DNA from: Rheinheimera sp. SA_1
Lineage (GTDB): Bacteria > Pseudomonadota > Gammaproteobacteria > Enterobacterales > Alteromonadaceae
DNA length: 64,000 bases
NCBI RefSeq assembly: GCF_001669775.1
Contig: NZ_LXWK01000017.1
Span: forward strand, 248,001 to 312,000
Reading direction: 5' to 3'
Part shown: in pieces, positions 49,632 to 58,408 of the stretch
How positions within the stretch are numbered: position 1 is the first letter of the stretch
Layout: the number at the start of each line of letters is the position of its first letter
Position numbers and translations under genes: made by a program
Notes under the pieces: generated by a model
Databases searched by the model: none
What the model was told of the DNA's origin: nothing
Seen by the model: only the letters and a program-made list of their open reading frames with translations

Positions 49632-50879
49632 TTAAGGCGCAACTGCCTGCATCATCAATGCTGCGATATAAGCACCATAAGTACCCAGCGCATAACCTAA
49701 TACCGCCAACAACACACCTACCGGTGCCAGTGACGGATGAAAGGCTGACGCTACTACCGGAGCTGAAGCTGCACCACCGATATTTGCCTGGCTACCCACC
49801 GCCATAAAAAACATTGGCGCTTTAATCAGCTTTGCCACCAACAACAACAGGCCAGCATGGATACTGATCCAGACGATGCCAACGAGGAACATGACTGGAT
49901 AATCCATCACGGCCGTTACATCCATATGCATACCAATGGTCGCGACTAAAATGTAAATAAACACCGAACCAACTTTTGACGCGCCGACGGCTTCCAGCTC
50001 GCGTACTTTGGTGGTCGATAACAACAAGCCGAAAGTCGTCGCCAGCACCACCAACCAGAAGAACGTGCTGGTCAGGCTGTACATCGCTAGTTGCGGCGCG
50101 TTCACTTCAATCCATGGCGCAATCCAGTTCGCCAGCAGATGTGATAGGCCCGCCACGCCAAACCCAATCGCCACTAACTTCATTAAATCTGCAGTGGTTG
50201 GATTTTTCGAGTTTTCCGCCTGATACTTTTCAATTTTGGCTTTTAAATGTTCGATGGCTGTCGTATCAGCACCATTGGCTTTATCAATACGAACCGAGTT
50301 GGCAGCTATCCATAACAAGATCGCAGTCCAGATGTTGGCTACCAACACATCAACGGTAATCATCACTGAGAAAATATCACCACCCACGTTGTAAACTTCT
50401 TTCATTGCCGCCTGGTTGGCACTACCACCGATCCAACTACCGGCAACTGTTGCCATCCCACGCCATGCTGCATTGGCACCGTCACCGCCCAGTTGTTCCG
50501 GGAAAAACTGACCTACAGTAAATAACGCGATAGGAGCACCAATAACCACACCTACAGTTCCTGTTAGAAACAGGATTAACGCTTTAGGCCCAAGCCCAAT
50601 GATGGCTTTAAAATCAATACTCAGCGTTAATAACACCAGACAAACCGGTAGCAGATAACGCGAAGCCACTTTGTACAGTTCCGATTTTTCACCATCAATA
50701 ATGCCGAAACTATTAAACAGAGCTGGAATGAAATAACACAGCAAAATTGATGGGACATAACGATAAAATTTCTGCCATCCCGGGTGAGAACTATGGCTGG
50801 TATGAAACACAAAACCGAGGGTCAAGGCGAGTAAGCCCAGCACCACGGCATCATTGGTAATTAAAGCGGTTGATTGCAT
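49632..50879 (-). CDS. DUF819-family membrane protein
   Basis: The 415-residue product has about eleven hydrophobic segments and the DUF819 (YjcL-like) signatures: FRYVPSILLCYFIPAL-like start (YVPSILLCYFIPALFNSFG), WRGMATVAGSWIGGSANQAA, and a late GSQANIGGAASAPVVASAFH. It is probably a transporter; related proteins show symmetry like bile-acid/sodium symporters. Substrate unknown. A charged cytoplasmic loop (about 195-230, LKAKIEKYQAENSKN) separates the two halves. It diverges from the 3-hydroxybutyrate dehydrogenase gene across a 466 bp region with several palindromes, which may mean shared control. Confidence 0.85.
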   Translation of the reverse strand: MQSTALITNDAVVLGLLALTLGFVFHTSHSSHPGWQKFYRYVPSILLCYFIPALFNSFGIIDGEKSELYKVASRYLLPVCLVLLTLSIDFKAIIGLGPKALILFLTGTVGVVIGAPIALFTVGQFFPEQLGGDGANAAWRGMATVAGSWIGGSANQAAMKEVYNVGGDIFSVMITVDVLVANIWTAILLWIAANSVRIDKANGADTTAIEHLKAKIEKYQAENSKNPTTADLMKLVAIGFGVAGLSHLLANWIAPWIEVNAPQLAMYSLTSTFFWLVVLATTFGLLLSTTKVRELEAVGASKVGSVFIYILVATIGMHMDVTAVMDYPVMFLVGIVWISIHAGLLLLVAKLIKAPMFFMAVGSQANIGGAASAPVVASAFHPSLAPVGVLLAVLGYALGTYGAYIAALMMQAVAP

Positions 50880-51010
50880 CAGCAGATCCCCAACTGTTAT
50901 TCGTGGACAAGGTTAACGTCGCAATGCAGCATCTTGGAAACTTAACCAGCTCACAGCAACAGTCGCAGTGAAGTGTGGTTTAACGCAGTTTTTCTGGGGC
51001 TAAAATCGCT

Positions 51011-51088
51011 TGGTCGACCAGACTTATATTTTTTCTATTTGATCGCAATCTAGCATAGAACTTGGCTTTGGCAAAGCTGGTCGGCCAG
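51011..51088. promoter_or_regulatory. Two TGGTCG-ACCA-type palindromes (candidate GntR-family operators)
   Basis: TGGTCGACCA (51011-51020, perfect 10 bp) and CTGGTCGGCCAG (51077-51088, one mismatch, flanked by AAG and TTT) are 66 bp apart in the divergent gap between the DUF819 gene and bdhA. The TGGT…ACCA pattern resembles FadR/FCD-type GntR operators. No GntR gene is seen in the window. Confidence 0.5.
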
Positions 51089-51207
51089 TTTGACGGTCTG
51101 ATGCTATTTTTTTGTGATAAGCGGTAAAAGTATAGGTTAACTTAGATAAAAATTACTCATGTTCAGTCCGGTGTTTGTACAGCTGATTAAAATCGCACCA
51201 CTACAAT

Positions 51208-51256
51208 AAGGTCGATTGCGACCTTGGGCATAGCACTTTAGGCATAGCACTAAAGT
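51208..51256. promoter_or_regulatory. Palindromes upstream of bdhA (candidate CrbR site)
   Basis: AAGGTCGATTGCGACCTT (51208-51225) has seven-base arms. Immediately after it, GGCATAGCACT occurs twice in tandem (51227, 51241), and ACTTTAG (51235-51241) with CTAAAGT (51250-51256) forms a perfect inverted repeat with eight-base spacing. A related TACTTTAG occurs upstream of the GntP permease (63350). They lie 90-140 bp before the bdhA start. Confidence 0.5.
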
Positions 51257-51345
51257 AGCGTTGCACGTCTTCCTAACCACCACTAGCATCGAAAGACATC
51301 AAAGCGATAGAGCATCGCAACCCTATCAGTCAGAAGGACATCCAA

Positions 51346-52098
51346 ATGAAAGTGTTAATTACCGGTGGCGGTGGTGGCATCGGTTTTGCGGTCGCGACCG
51401 AATTTGCCAAGGCTGGTTACGAAGTCATTCTGGCCGATTTAAATGCCGAGCTAGTTAACAGTAAAGCGGCAGAACTAACAGCGAACGGTTACCAAGCCTG
51501 CGCTGTGCTGCTCGATTTAAATTCACAACAATCCATTGAACATACTGCAGCCACTGTCGGCGCCGTTGATGTGCTGATTAACAATGCTGGCATTCAACAT
51601 GTTGCCAGACTGGAAGATTTCCCGGAACACAAGTGGCAACAGCTGCTGCAAGTAATGCTGACTGGCCCGGCAATGCTGAGCAAAGCGTTGCTGCCTGGCA
51701 TGCGCGAGCGTAATTTTGGCCGAATCATCAATATAGGTTCTATTCACGCGCTGATAGCCTCACCGTTTAAATCGGCTTATGTAGCGGCCAAACATGGTTT
51801 GTTGGGTTTTAGCAAAGTGGTGGCACTGGAAAATGGCGATATTAACTTCACCATTAACACCATTTGCCCGGCTTATGTTCGCACCCCTTTGGTGGAGTCG
51901 CAAATTGCTGCGCAGTGCAAAGAGCACAACCTCACCGAACAACAAGTGATTGAGCAAATTATGCTGGCGCCGATGCCGCAAAAAGCCTTTATTGGTGTTG
52001 ATGAAATTGCTGCCACCGCGCTGTTTTTATGTCAGCCCGCGACAAGGCATATGACCGCCCAAACGCTGGTGCTGGACGGCGGCTGGACCGCCCGCTGA
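51346..52098 (+). CDS. bdhA: 3-hydroxybutyrate dehydrogenase (SDR family)
   Basis: This enzyme oxidises (R)-3-hydroxybutyrate to acetoacetate with NAD+. The 250-residue product is a short-chain dehydrogenase: nucleotide motif TGGGGGIGFAVATEFA, INNAGIQHVARLEDFP, catalytic Ser/Tyr/Lys in NIGSIHALIASPFKSAYVAAKHG. The family-specific TICPAYVRTPLVESQI and MLAPMPQKAFIGVDEIA separate it from general SDRs. The start has AAGGA upstream. The kinase gene follows 40 bp downstream, so the two may be one transcript. Together with a GntP permease further on it suggests growth on hydroxybutyrate. Confidence 0.92.
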   Translation: MKVLITGGGGGIGFAVATEFAKAGYEVILADLNAELVNSKAAELTANGYQACAVLLDLNSQQSIEHTAATVGAVDVLINNAGIQHVARLEDFPEHKWQQLLQVMLTGPAMLSKALLPGMRERNFGRIINIGSIHALIASPFKSAYVAAKHGLLGFSKVVALENGDINFTINTICPAYVRTPLVESQIAAQCKEHNLTEQQVIEQIMLAPMPQKAFIGVDEIAATALFLCQPATRHMTAQTLVLDGGWTAR

Positions 52099-52138
52099 CA
52101 ATCACAAAAAACTCAGGCACAATCAGGGACTTCTCTGA

Positions 52139-54058
52139 ATGATTCAAGCGCCGCCGATGATTTTATCGCAGGGTAATATTGGCCTTGGCACCATTGCCGC
52201 TTTGTCACTGTTGTACCTGGTGGTGCTGTACAGTGTCGGTCGGCTTGGCCGGCGTGTTACCGGCCATCACCCGCTGGCGCCCTGGGTGTTTAGTTTTGCT
52301 TTAGCCATTTATTGCACTTCATGGGCTTTTTATGGCGTCACTGCGCAAGCAGCGGTGAATGGTTGGTGGATCCCCCCGACTTACATCGGATCGTTATTGC
52401 TGTTCTGGTTTGGCTTTGGCCTGATCGCCCGCATCGCTATTGCCTGTCGCCGTTACCGTATTACTTCTGTCGCCGATTTTATCGCCACCCGTTTTGGCCA
52501 TTCGCGCCTGCTCGCCGTGCTCACGACACTGATTGTACTTACCGCCGTGATCCCTTATATAGCCCTGCAACTGCAGGCGGTGTCGACCAGCATCAACGCG
52601 CTGGTGGTCCGCGACGACAACCTGCATTGGTATCAGGATACCGGCCTGTACGTTAGTTTGTGGCTGGCCGTGTTTGCGATGTTGTTTGTTGGCCGCAGCG
52701 CCAAAGCACATCAGCCAAATCCGGGACTGATGACCGCTATCGCCTTTGAATCACTGGTGAAATTACTGGCGTTGTTAAGCGTCGGTATTTTTGTCTGTTG
52801 GGGTTTGTTTGACGGCATCGGCAGTATTTTCAGTCAGGCAGCAACCCATCCGGCGGTCAATCAATTACAACAAAAAGCATTGCCGACATCGGTGTATTGG
52901 ATCCACGTATTGCTGGGGTTTGTGGCGACTTTATGTTTACCGCGGCAGTTTCACGTCAATTTTGTCGAAATTCAGCACTTACGCCATCTGCATTTATCGC
53001 GACTGGTGTTTCCAATTTATTTATTATTGATGAGTGTGTTTACGCTGCCCATTGCGCTGGCCGGCATGATGTTACTGGGGCCAGATGCCAATATTGATTT
53101 GGTGGTGCTGCAACTGCCGTTATCGGCCAATCGCACAGATATGGCGTTGCTGGCTTACTTAGGTGGATTTTCTGCCGCCACCAGTATGGTGATTGTTGCG
53201 ACCGTGGTGCTGGGCATTATGATCACCAACGATTTACTGACGCCGCTAATTTACCGCCAGCAACAACAACCGGCTGACGGCAGTCCCAGAATAAAAATCG
53301 CCACCTTACGCCGGATCTCAATGCTAACGGTGCTGGCACTGGGGTACTTGTATTATCGCTGGATTGGCACTGAAACTGGCTTAGCCCAGCTTGGGTTGAT
53401 GGCGTTTGCGCTGATAGCGCAGCTGTCGCCAGCACTGATTTTGGGGCTGACCAGCCGCAAAGTGAATCGTCAGGGGGCACTGGCCGGTTTAAGCTCTGGC
53501 GCTTTGCTCTGGGCCTACATTTTATTATTACCGGAATTAGCCCGCGCGGGGTTACTGAACTGGGACTGGCTGACCCAAGGCCCGTTTGCCATCAGTTGGT
53601 TGGCACCCACGGCGCTGTTTGGCGGCCAGTTCGACAGTGTCAGCCTCGGGGTGTTGCTCAGTTTATCGGTGAATGTTGCGATGTTACTGCTGGTAAGTCA
53701 GCTCAGTAATACCCGCGTTGGTGAATGGCTGGAAAGCGGCCGCTTTTTGCGCCGGGCACTAAAAACTGAAATAGTGCCGGTGCCGCAATTGACGGTACAG
53801 GACTGTTATTTACTGGTCCGCCGTTTTGCCGGCGAACGTGAAGCCCGCCAGCTGCTGCAACGGTATCTGAAAACCAGCAATCCGGCGCTGGATAAACTTG
53901 CTGCATCGAATTTATTGCAAGGGGTGGAGCGCTCTTTAGCGGCGGTGGTCGGTGGTGCTTCGATGCGGCTGCTACTCAATGCCGCCAGTAAAAACAGTCA
54001 GTTACCGCTCGAATCAGTGGCGCGGTTTGTCGATGAAGCCAGTCAGGTGTTTTTGTAA
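52139..54058 (+). CDS. crbS: CrbS-like sensor kinase, N-terminal transporter/STAC part (frameshifted gene)
   Basis: CrbS is a histidine kinase fused to a sodium-solute-symporter domain; with CrbR it switches on acetate and short-chain-acid use. This 639-residue frame contains about 13 membrane segments of the SLC5 type (for example YCTSWAFYGVTAQAAVNGWW, KAHQPNPGLMTAIAFESLVK). The STAC domain follows at about 550-635 (VQDCYLLVRRFAGEREARQLLQ). The frame stops with SQVFL at a TTTTTG run, exactly where homologues continue with …NQALLRATIDN; that sequence is present in the +1-shifted frame. So the full gene 52139-55673 is interrupted by an apparent extra T or two missing bases near 54048-54053. 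Confidence 0.85.
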   Translation: MIQAPPMILSQGNIGLGTIAALSLLYLVVLYSVGRLGRRVTGHHPLAPWVFSFALAIYCTSWAFYGVTAQAAVNGWWIPPTYIGSLLLFWFGFGLIARIAIACRRYRITSVADFIATRFGHSRLLAVLTTLIVLTAVIPYIALQLQAVSTSINALVVRDDNLHWYQDTGLYVSLWLAVFAMLFVGRSAKAHQPNPGLMTAIAFESLVKLLALLSVGIFVCWGLFDGIGSIFSQAATHPAVNQLQQKALPTSVYWIHVLLGFVATLCLPRQFHVNFVEIQHLRHLHLSRLVFPIYLLLMSVFTLPIALAGMMLLGPDANIDLVVLQLPLSANRTDMALLAYLGGFSAATSMVIVATVVLGIMITNDLLTPLIYRQQQQPADGSPRIKIATLRRISMLTVLALGYLYYRWIGTETGLAQLGLMAFALIAQLSPALILGLTSRKVNRQGALAGLSSGALLWAYILLLPELARAGLLNWDWLTQGPFAISWLAPTALFGGQFDSVSLGVLLSLSVNVAMLLLVSQLSNTRVGEWLESGRFLRRALKTEIVPVPQLTVQDCYLLVRRFAGEREARQLLQRYLKTSNPALDKLAASNLLQGVERSLAAVVGGASMRLLLNAASKNSQLPLESVARFVDEASQVFL

Positions 54059-55673
54059 TCAGGCGTTACTGCGTGCCACCATCGACAATATCAGCATGGG
54101 TATTAGTGTGGTCGACGCCGACTTACGCATTCTGGCCTGGAATCAACGTTATCTGGAAATGTTTGCTTATCCGCCTGGTTTAGTCGAAGTCGGCAAACCG
54201 GTGGCGGAACTCATCCGTTATAACGCCGAACGTGGCTGGTTTGCGCCATTATCAACACCCGGCGCTGCAGCGGAGCCGATGTTAGATCCACAGACCATCT
54301 CGCAGGAAATCAATAAACGGCTGAACTTCTTACGCCAGGGCAGCAGCTATAAATTTCAGCGGCGTCAGCCGGATGGCCGGGTATTTGAAATGCAGGGCAA
54401 CCCGCTTCCAGGTGGTGGTTTTGTGACGACTTACAGCGATGTCAGCTCTTTTATTGAAGTCCAACAAGAGCTAGAGCAAAGCAATAATACGCTGGAGCAA
54501 CGGGTATTGAGCCGCACCAGCGAGCTGGAACACCTGAACCAGCAACTGGCTCAGGCCAAGCTGCAACTGGAAGAACAAACCACCAGCAAAAATCGTTTTT
54601 TCGCCGCCGCCAGTCATGATTTGTTGCAGCCGTTTAATGCGGCGGCGCTGTTTTGTGGTTTGATCCGCGAACAGGCGAATGACGACAATATCCGCTCCTT
54701 AAGTAAAAACCTGGCCGCATCATTAAATTCGGCTGAAGAACTTCTTGCGAGCATTCTGGAGCTAACCAAACTTGATTCCGGCGTGGTGCGGGCGCAACCA
54801 GGACCTGTCGCGCTGCGGCAAATTCTCGACCAAATCGCCCGCGAAGCCGCGTTATTGGCCGGTGACAAAGGCCTGCAATTTCACTATCGGCCCAGTCAAC
54901 TTAATGTGCTGACTGACGAAAGGTTATTAAAACGGGTGGTGCAGAATCTGGTCAGTAACGCTATTCGTTATACCAATTCCGGTAAAATTTTGCTTGGCGT
55001 ACGGCGTTGCCGGGATGCAACAGGCAAACCGGCGGTGCGGATCGAGGTCCATGACACGGGAGTCGGCATTGACGAAGCAGTACAAGGGCAGATTTTCCAG
55101 GAATTTCAGCAAGGTCCACAAGCCGACCACAAAGGGCTAGGCATTGGGCTGGCCATCAGTCAACGCATCAGTTTGTTATTACAACATCCGCTGACCCTGC
55201 AATCGGCACTTGGCCGTGGTAGTTGTTTTGCCGTAGAGCTGCCCATCACTACACAACAAACCAGCACGCCACAGAGCACACGCTTGCCTGAACCTGGAGC
55301 GAATTTCGCTGGTAAACGGATTTTGCTGTTGGATAACGAACCGCAACTGTTAAACGCTGTGGCCGAATTGCTGCGCAGCTGGCAATGTGAAGTGTTGGCA
55401 ATCACCCAGCCAAACGAGGCATTGGCACTCGTGCAACAAGGTCCGGCACCAGATTTGCTACTGTTTGATTATCATCTGGACCAGGGCGCCACCGGCGTCG
55501 ACGTTGCCACCCAGCTGCAGCAACATTTTGGCGTGCAATGCCCGGTGGTGATCCACTCAGCCGATCAACAACAACAAACCCGCGATCACGCGCTGAATGC
55601 CGGTTTTCACTTTATGCTGAAACCACTGAAAGCGGCGACGCTAAAACGCTTGTTGCAAAGGTTGTTGCGTTAG
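54053..55673 (+). CDS. crbS: CrbS-like sensor kinase, C-terminal PAS-kinase-receiver part (frameshifted gene)
   Basis: This frame continues the protein from NQALLRATIDNISMGISVVD. Order of domains: PAS (about 54070-54450), coiled coil (EVQQELEQSNNTLEQRVLSR), HisKA with the phospho-acceptor His in AASHDLLQPFNAA, HATPase with VVQNLVSNAIRYTNSGK and HDTGVGIDE and GLGIGLAIS. The last is a receiver domain with acidic pocket LLLDNE and phospho-acceptor Asp in LLFDYHLDQG. As a free-standing product it would lack the transporter sensor; an internal ATG at about 54096 (MGISVVDADL) could start translation, but no ribosome site is obvious. The open frame itself extends back to 53952 only as an overlap. 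Confidence 0.85.
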
Positions 55674-55803
55674 AAATTCTGAGCGCGCACAAGCATTTAC
55701 CCCGCATATCGGTATGCAGAACACCCATGACCGAGCGGAAATAAGCTGAAGATGTTACTCTCAATATTCCCGTCCCCGCTTTGTTCGCCGTAGGAGCTTT
55801 TTG

Positions 55804-56880
55804 ATGTCACAAATTGTCAGCAATGCCGCCATTAGCCGCGCTTTATTAGTGCTTATTCTGGCTGCCGGGGTGTTTTTCTTTATTGGTTTTCTGGTGCCGG
55901 TGCTGGCCGCGCTGATCATCTGCTTTGCAAGTTGGCCGCTATTTTCGAGGTTAAAACACTATTGCCGCGAGAGCTCAATGTTGGCAGCCACTGTCGCGTT
56001 GATCCTGATGGTGATTGGTCTGGTGATCCCGCTGGCCATGGTATTTTCCTATGCGATGGACGAAATTCGTGGCTGGATTTTCTGGCTGACCAGCGTCAAT
56101 GAATATGGCTCACCGGTGCCAGCCTGGATCAACGCCCTGCCCTGGGTTGGTGAAACCCTGGCCGAACAATGGCAATTGTATCTGGGTCAGCCACATCAGC
56201 TTGGACAAGTGATCAGTATGATTAGCGGCGAGCAATTGGGTGGTATTTCACGCTGGGTGCTGACCTTTGGCTGGAACACCGCCGGTTTATTGCTGACCTT
56301 ATTGTTTATGCTGATCACCTTGTTTTTTCTATACAAAGATGGTGAAAGATTGGCCTGCCAGCTGGATACCGTTGGCGAGCGCATCTTACCTAGTCGCTGG
56401 AATCGTTTTTCGCGTGTGGTGCCGGCCACTGTCAGCTCAACGGTCATTGGCATGACCATTATCGCCATTGGCGAAGGTTTGGTGCTGGGGACTGCCTATT
56501 GGATTGCCGGGGTGCCTTCCCCGGTTGCGTTTGGCGTGCTCACCGGCTTTATGGCATTAATCCCTGGCGGCGCACCACTGGCTTTTACTTTGTTATCAGT
56601 CTATCTGGTGGGCACCGGCGATTTAACCGCTGGTGTCGGTTTGTTTTTGTGGGGCAGTATCGAGTTGTTTATTGTTGATAAAACCATTAGGCCCAATCTG
56701 GTCGGCGGCCCGGTAAAATTACCTTTTTTACCGACATTTTTTGGTCTGATTGGCGGCGTGCAAACCATGGGCATGGTCGGGTTATTTATTGGCCCAGTGT
56801 TAATGGCGTTACTGGTGGCAATTTGGCGGGAATGGTTACATGAAGAAGATGATCCCGCTACGCAGATTTTAACTGATTAA
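55804..56880 (+). CDS. AI-2E family transporter (YdiK-like)
   Basis: The 358-residue product has about eight membrane segments and the AI-2E/UPF0118 family pattern: early FFIGFLVPVLAALIICFASWPLF, then ITLFFLYKDGERLACQL, and late GFMALIPGGAPLAFTLLSVYL with GSIELFIVDKTIRPNLVGG and LPFLPTFFGLIGGVQTMGMVGLFIGPVLM. The family includes TqsA and putative Na+/H+ exchangers; which role applies here cannot be told. The ATG at 55804 has GGAG seven bases upstream. It lies 130 bp after the kinase gene on the same strand. The next plus-strand terminator is at 57173. Confidence 0.9.
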   Translation: MSQIVSNAAISRALLVLILAAGVFFFIGFLVPVLAALIICFASWPLFSRLKHYCRESSMLAATVALILMVIGLVIPLAMVFSYAMDEIRGWIFWLTSVNEYGSPVPAWINALPWVGETLAEQWQLYLGQPHQLGQVISMISGEQLGGISRWVLTFGWNTAGLLLTLLFMLITLFFLYKDGERLACQLDTVGERILPSRWNRFSRVVPATVSSTVIGMTIIAIGEGLVLGTAYWIAGVPSPVAFGVLTGFMALIPGGAPLAFTLLSVYLVGTGDLTAGVGLFLWGSIELFIVDKTIRPNLVGGPVKLPFLPTFFGLIGGVQTMGMVGLFIGPVLMALLVAIWREWLHEEDDPATQILTD

Positions 56881-57026
56881 CAGTCAGGTATATTCGATTT
56901 TATCTTATGAGCTGTCGTCAGGTACTATGGCGTTGTTCCGTAACTTGCTGATCGCTGCTGCAGTTTTACAGTTCTGCAGCAGACTTTGTCAGACCCTGAC
57001 GTACGAGCACTGGTGATGTTGTAGTT

Positions 57027-57154
57027 TATACCCAAAATCATTGGAGATTCGGGTAGGCGGCAACTGAGCGAAGCCCCAGGAGCATAGCTGTTCTATGTGA
57101 CTGGGGTTCGTGAAGGCAGCCAACACCCCCGAATATTCAAGGATGAAGGGTATA
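57027..57154. repeat. 128 bp dispersed palindromic repeat, copy R2 (inverted relative to R1)
   Basis: Ends TATACCC (57027-57033) and GGGTATA (57148-57154). The left side reads CCCAAAATCATTGGAGATTC, which is the reverse complement of R1's right end, so this copy is in the other orientation. The central dyad is CATAG-CTGTT-CTATG. The gap 56881-57231 also has a GCTGCTGCAG/CTGCAGCAG hairpin near 56955-56985 and the terminator at 57173. Confidence 0.8.
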
Positions 57155-57172
57155 TCCATCACAAGGCTTTTT

Positions 57173-57201
57173 GCCCCGACCACTGCGCCGGGGCTTTTTT
57201 T
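57173..57201 (+). terminator. Intrinsic terminator (plus strand)
   Basis: GCCCCG (57173-57178) pairs with CGGGGC (57189-57194), followed by seven T. It faces the end of the convergent yehS gene and would end transcripts from the AI-2E gene. Confidence 0.8.
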
Positions 57202-57231
57202 ATGCTGCTTTTTAAAACCTTTTCTTCGGTT

Positions 57232-57702
57232 TTAGTCTTCACTATCCTGCCGGAATTTCAGCTGCACACCTTTGATAAAGTTGCGTAACACCTGATCCTG
57301 ACAAGCGCGGAAATGGTGATGATCCGGACGGCGGAAAAACGCGCTCAGTTCGTGTTTGCTTAAGCGAAAATCTGACAACAACAACAACGCCAGAATATCT
57401 TCGTCTTTTAAATCCAAAGCGATTTTTAGTTTGCGGAACACAATATTGTGATTCAGTTTTTGCTCTGGCTCTGGCTGTGGACCTTCTTTACGGCCTCGTT
57501 TTTCGATAATCAGACCATTCAGAAATATCGCCAATTCAGGATCCGCAATCGCGACAAAGGCAGCGTCATCGTCTTTTTTCAGCCAGTCACTGATTTGGGC
57601 GCGGCTGACTTCAAGGCCACCGTGCGCAAAAATCTTGATCATCGTACTGTCGTTAAAATCAAAGGCGTAACGCAGCCGGCGTAAAGTCTGGTTATTGGTC
57701 AC
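57232..57702 (-). CDS. yehS: DUF1456 family protein YehS
   Basis: The 156-residue product consists of two DUF1456 repeats: NNQTLRRLRYAFDFNDSTMIKIF with DWLKKDDDAAF, and NHNIVFRKLKIALDLKDEDILALL with FFRRPDHHHFRACQDQVLRNF. A conserved FLNGLIIEKRGR joins them. It corresponds to E. coli YehS, whose function is not known. I start at a GTG (57700-57702) with AGGA seven bases upstream, which gives the same N terminus as E. coli; the ATG at 57726 lies inside an upstream palindrome. Confidence 0.9.
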   Translation of the reverse strand: MTNNQTLRRLRYAFDFNDSTMIKIFAHGGLEVSRAQISDWLKKDDDAAFVAIADPELAIFLNGLIIEKRGRKEGPQPEPEQKLNHNIVFRKLKIALDLKDEDILALLLLSDFRLSKHELSAFFRRPDHHHFRACQDQVLRNFIKGVQLKFRQDSED

Positions 57703-57723
57703 AACGATATCCTGAAAAGGGTG

Positions 57724-57741
57724 CACTGCAATATTGCAGTG
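57724..57741. promoter_or_regulatory. Perfect 18 bp palindrome upstream of yehS
   Basis: CACTGCAATATTGCAGTG reads the same on both strands. It lies 22 bp upstream of the yehS start, between yehS and the divergent NYN gene, a position typical of an operator. No matching regulator is known to me. Confidence 0.5.
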
Positions 57742-57931
57742 ACGAAGTCAAAAACAGCTGACACTGTAGCAGATTTTCCGCTGAAAATCCGCGCTGCTGT
57801 GCCTTCAGTTCAGCTTGAATAAGGCGCAGCATTTCAGTACAACACCAAAACCCCGGCATAAGTAAAGGCTGAATGCGTGGGCTTCCATGTTATAGTCGGC
57901 AACTCAGGGTTATTTGCTGCAGGTGTTGTTG

Positions 57932-58408
57932 TTGAAAAAAATCGCCGTGTTTGTGGATGTACAAAACATCTATTACACCTGTCGTCAGGCTTATGGCCGG
58001 CAGTTTAACTACCGTCGTTTCTGGCAGCAATTGCAACATCAAGGCGACATTGTGCAGGCTACCGCCTATGCCATAGACAGAGCGGACGATCAGCAACGCA
58101 AGTTTCAGGATGCGCTGCGCCACATTGGTTTTACCGTCAAACTCAAACCATTTATTCAGCGCAGTGATGGCAGCGCCAAGGGCGATTGGGATGTCGGCAT
58201 CACGATTGATGTGCTGCAACAAGCCGAAGCGGTCGATGAAATTGTGTTGTTATCCGGCGATGGTGATTTTGATTTATTGCTGCAAGCAATCCGGCAGCGA
58301 TTTCAGTGCAAAAGTACCGTTTATGGTGTACCCGGCCTGACCGCGCATGCCCTGATTAACAGCGCCGACAGCTATCAGCCGATTGCCGATGATTTGTTAG
58401 GCGGTTGA
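57932..58408 (+). CDS. NYN-domain (LabA/DUF88-like) putative ribonuclease
   Basis: The ~158-residue product has the NYN/PIN-like fold with acidic active-site residues in IAVFVDVQNIYYTCRQ, KGDWDVGITIDVLQQ and VLLSGDGDFDLLLQAI. Such proteins are presumed metal-dependent RNases. No ATG fits: candidates are TTG at 57932 (AGG eight bases upstream), GTG at 57923 or TTG at 57914; the conserved part starts KKIAVFVD, so 57932 is preferred with modest confidence. Its 3' end overlaps the convergent diguanylate cyclase gene by 12 bp. Confidence 0.85.
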   Translation: MKKIAVFVDVQNIYYTCRQAYGRQFNYRRFWQQLQHQGDIVQATAYAIDRADDQQRKFQDALRHIGFTVKLKPFIQRSDGSAKGDWDVGITIDVLQQAEAVDEIVLLSGDGDFDLLLQAIRQRFQCKSTVYGVPGLTAHALINSADSYQPIADDLLGG

